A stretch of 64,000 nucleotides of DNA, taken from NCBI GenBank assembly GCA_910585725.1, contig CAJUFA010000014.1, positions 24,709-88,708 of the forward strand, given 5' to 3'. Both the position numbers and the translations under genes were made by a program. Each line of letters starts with the position of its first letter. Positions within the stretch are counted from its first letter, which is position 1. The notes under the pieces are model-generated. The model was not told where the DNA came from. It saw only the letters and a list, made by a program, of their open reading frames with translations, and ran no database searches. Below are positions 62,292 through 64,000 of this stretch, in pieces. The stretch comes from an uncultured Dorea sp. Lineage in GTDB: Bacteria > Bacillota > Clostridia > Lachnospirales > Lachnospiraceae.

Positions 62292-63116
62292 ATGCCTGTG
62301 AATGCATATGAATCCAAGTGTGAACGGCTGAAAAAGAAGGTGGGCGGATACGCGTCAGAAGATGTGGCAGTAGCTTTTTCGGGAGGCGTAGACAGCAGTC
62401 TTCTTCTGAAAATAGCGTGTGATGCCGCAAGAGAGAGGGGAACAAGGGTATACGGTGTTTTCCTTTATACTATGCTGCATCCCCAGGGAGAATTGGAGGA
62501 AGCAGAGAAAGTGGCCCGGGAGATGAACGCTATATTCCATGTGCTTAAGATTAATGAATTAGAAGAAGCCGGTATTGCAGAGAATCCTGCAGACAGGTGT
62601 TATCGCTGCAAAAGATATCTTTTTCAGCGAATTCAGGAAGAAATGAGTTCTTTTGGAGTGCGTTGGATTCTGGAGGGAACGAATGAAGATGATCTGCATG
62701 TATATCGTCCGGGAATCCGGGCGGTTCGGGAGCTTGGAATTATAAGTCCGCTTGCAGAGGTAAAGATGACGAAGAAGGAAGTCCGCAGAATGGCTGAAGA
62801 ATATGGGATTTCCGTTTCAAAGAAACCTTCCGTTCCCTGCCTGGCAACCCGCTTCCCTTATGGAACCAGAATATCTTATGAAGAGATGCAAAAGGTAGGA
62901 GCAGGAGAAGCATTTCTTAAAACGTTGGGATTGTTCAATGTAAGGCTGCGGGTTCATGGTAAGATTGCAAGAATTGAGGTGGACCGGCAGGATATGACGG
63001 TTATATTAGATAAGAAAGACGTTGTAACAGAATATCTGAAAAATCTGGGATATATATATATTACTCTGGATCTGGAAGGATTTCGCTCGGGAAGTATGGA
63101 TACGGAGATTAGATAA
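62292..63116 (+). CDS. larE: ATP-dependent sacrificial sulfur transferase LarE
   Basis: The 274-residue PP-loop protein has AFSGGVDSSLLLK (about 29-41) for ATP binding and the cysteine in SVPCLATRFPYG (about 180) that donates sulfur in LarE. NPADRCYRCKRYLF (about 97-110) supplies two further cysteines, so an Fe-S-type LarE is possible. LarE thiolates the LarB product in pincer cofactor synthesis. It follows larC, but larB and larA are not in the window. Confidence 0.92.
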   Translation: MPVNAYESKCERLKKKVGGYASEDVAVAFSGGVDSSLLLKIACDAARERGTRVYGVFLYTMLHPQGELEEAEKVAREMNAIFHVLKINELEEAGIAENPADRCYRCKRYLFQRIQEEMSSFGVRWILEGTNEDDLHVYRPGIRAVRELGIISPLAEVKMTKKEVRRMAEEYGISVSKKPSVPCLATRFPYGTRISYEEMQKVGAGEAFLKTLGLFNVRLRVHGKIARIEVDRQDMTVILDKKDVVTEYLKNLGYIYITLDLEGFRSGSMDTEIR

Positions 63117-63143
63117 GACGTTTGGGGAGAAAGCATAAGAAAG

Positions 63144-63229
63144 CGCAGCGGGAGGGATTCGAACCCCCGGAGCCTTGCGGCTCTTCTGCTTTCGAGGCAG
63201 ATGCCATCAGCCATCTCGACCACCGCTGC
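63144..63229 (-). tRNA. tRNA-Ser (CGA)
   Basis: On the minus strand a cloverleaf of about 86 bases has acceptor GCAGCGG / CCGCTGC, a long variable arm (agagccgcaaggctc), T-loop GGTTCGAATCC and anticodon CGA in the loop of CTGC...GCAG. The long arm and G discriminator mark tRNA-Ser. CCA is not encoded. Confidence 0.93.
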
Positions 63230-63340
63230 GTACCGAGTGTTATTATAACACAAGAACATACAAAGAGGGAATACCTAATTTTAAAATTATTTAGGAATTT
63301 ATTCTGTTTGGATCTTTGGATTGATAAATAATAAGGAAAG

Positions 63341-63366
63341 AGGGCTGGCGCTTTTGCGCCAGCCCT
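63341..63366. terminator. Hairpin in the tRNA-Ser upstream gap
   Basis: Perfect 11-bp stem agggctggcgc / gcgccagccct with a four-base loop. The plus-strand side has no T tract; the minus-strand side has only a weak one (ctctttcctt). It may terminate a transcript from either side. Confidence 0.5.
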
Positions 63367-63627
63367 TGGAGGGGGATGAAAAATCTATCTAAATTTAAGA
63401 AATCGTCTAGGCGAAGTCCGGTAATCATACCTTACGGAATATGTAATGTGAAGTACAATCACCGTCTTCATTTATTTGATGAATTTATTATATAAAGTAA
63501 ATGTGACACAAGTATGTCAAAAACCGGAAAACTTTATAAAATTTCTTAAGAAAACCTTATCAAGAAATAAAAGAGTAAAAGATGATTCTATGAATTATTG
63601 TTATTGCGGAGTAAAAGACAAAAATGT

Positions 63628-63795
63628 GACAAGGCGCCATGCTTACCGCACAGCGCCTTGCCGGGACGTATTGCGGCGGAAGGGTAAAGGGTGCCGCTTA
63701 TATGCGGTCCGCCGCAGCCGGACTATGGCTGAATCGCAGCCGCGCTCCGGTACGCAGAAGTTCCCTTGGAGGAACTCTGATTTTATAATAGCAGT
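63628..63795 (+). ncRNA. Candidate structured RNA, GC-rich multi-hairpin region
   Basis: In an A+T-rich gap, a sharply bounded GC-rich block can fold into nested hairpins. caaggcgc (63630) pairs gcgccttg (63653); tgcggcgg (63672) pairs ccgccgca (63709); ggctg (63727) pairs cagcc (63737); ccgga pairs tccgg around the last. A final agttcc / ggaact stem at 63759-63776 is followed by atttta. An open frame through it has poor protein-like content. It could be a known class such as a raiA-type RNA. The strand is not certain. Confidence 0.45.
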
Positions 63796-63865
63796 TTCGC
63801 ATACGAAATTCAAGGGTGTTTTGAAACAATTTTTGTTTTGTGTATATAAATATTTGAAAAACCTA

Positions 63866-63894
63866 TTGACATCAGAAAACAGTTAAGCTATAAT
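63866..63894 (+). promoter_or_regulatory. Consensus promoter of tRNA-Arg
   Basis: TTGACA (63866-63871), 17-base spacer, TATAAT (63889-63894), ending 31 bases before the tRNA. It matches the sigma-A consensus fully. Confidence 0.8.
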
Positions 63895-63925
63895 TAACTT
63901 CGTTGTTAAAAAGTTTTAGAGTTAT

Positions 63926-63999
63926 GTGGGCGTAGCTCAGCTGGATAGAGCGTCTGGCTACGGACCAGAAGGTCGGGGGTTCGAATCCTCTCGCCCACG
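63926..63999 (+). tRNA. tRNA-Arg (ACG)
   Basis: A cloverleaf at the window end has acceptor GTGGGCG / CGCCCAC, D-arm GCTCAGCTGGATAGAGC, anticodon stem TCTGG / CCAGA with anticodon ACG (A34 is read as inosine after deamination), and T-loop TTCGAAT. CCA does not appear at the end visible. Confidence 0.95.
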
Positions 64000-64000
64000 T

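Noticed and set aside
63476..63886. A 136-codon frame in the gap between the tRNA genes
   Set aside because: Arg-rich, unlike a protein, and it crosses the hairpin-forming GC-rich block; better explained as non-coding RNA.
1..64000. CRISPR arrays, complete insertion sequences, integrases and prophage structural genes
   Set aside because: No regularly spaced repeats, transposase, integrase, terminase or capsid motifs were seen. The only repeats found are short tandem units and the 23-bp pair.

Overview
The window reads as a chromosome segment of a Gram-positive Clostridia, most likely a Lachnospiraceae gut bacterium. The grounds are the gene families seen: a DUF6465 Lys/Thr-rich protein, DUF4364, NiaR, a clostridial 6S RNA, tmRNA, SpoIID, an indolepyruvate oxidoreductase pair, Lar nickel-cofactor genes, and AGGAGG-type ribosome binding sites with frequent TTG and GTG starts. 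No rRNA, CRISPR array, complete insertion sequence, integrase or phage structural module is visible. Both ends are ordinary chromosome; the last feature is a tRNA-Arg.

Layout. 0-1.5 kb: MATE efflux pump (minus). 1.8-13.4 kb: a type VII secretion (T7SS) locus in one direction: short EsaA-like protein, WXG100 protein, small membrane protein, YukD-like protein, EssB/YukC, the three-ATPase EssC, a second small helical substrate-like protein, a probable papain-like effector, a membrane-anchored probable immunity protein and a coiled-coil protein. 13.4-18.4 kb: niaR, a cytidylate-kinase-like protein, a heavy-metal permease, DUF6465 protein, DUF4203-like membrane protein and a PHP phosphoesterase. 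18.5-20.8 kb: feoAB on the minus strand behind a Fur-box-like palindrome. 21-25.2 kb: CmpB-like membrane protein, leuCD and thrC, then 6S RNA. 25.5-29.3 kb (minus): MnmM-like tRNA methylase, PepSY lipoprotein, split ChrA pair, DUF4364, TIGR01212 radical SAM. 29.6-34.3 kb: rho, rpmE, DUF1385, prmC, prfA. 34.4-38.2 kb (minus): iorA, iorB and a phenylacetate-CoA ligase, an aromatic amino acid fermentation unit. 38.4-42.2 kb: secG, rnr, smpB and two small genes; then hsp20 (with CIRCE), glgP, an AraC regulator and tmRNA on the minus strand. 46.9-49.3 kb: spoIID and a YihY-family gene. 59.9-63.1 kb: a C39 peptidase, larC and larE; tRNA-Ser and tRNA-Arg close the window.

The most unusual region is about 49.3-59.7 kb. 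It is visibly more A+T-rich than its surroundings and holds a compact one-direction gene set between two ordinary chromosomal genes. Imperfect 23-bp direct repeats (21 of 23 identical) lie at its edges, and a decayed helix-turn-helix gene sits at its left end. The cassette encodes a 988-residue HerA/FtsK-type ATPase, a glycine-rich hydrophobic-headed protein with a partial tandem copy, a 155-residue unknown, a zinc-ribbon dynamin-like GTPase, an LpxD-like acyltransferase (odd in a Gram-positive), a coiled-coil protein starting MGGGCC with a Cys-rich head, a second coiled-coil protein, a 52-residue overlapping small ORF, a radical SAM/SPASM maturase and a small helical protein. I know no named system with this composition. 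The gene content suggests a membrane-associated ATPase/GTPase machine whose parts are post-translationally modified, perhaps for conflict or defence. That function is inference; the gene content and operon layout are read directly.

Regulation visible in sequence: a CIRCE operator over the hsp20 promoter, a Fur-type palindrome upstream of feoA, several near-consensus sigma-A promoters (6S RNA, tmRNA, rpmE, secG, tRNA-Arg) and many intrinsic terminators. A GC-rich stretch near 63.7 kb that folds into several hairpins may be a structured RNA.
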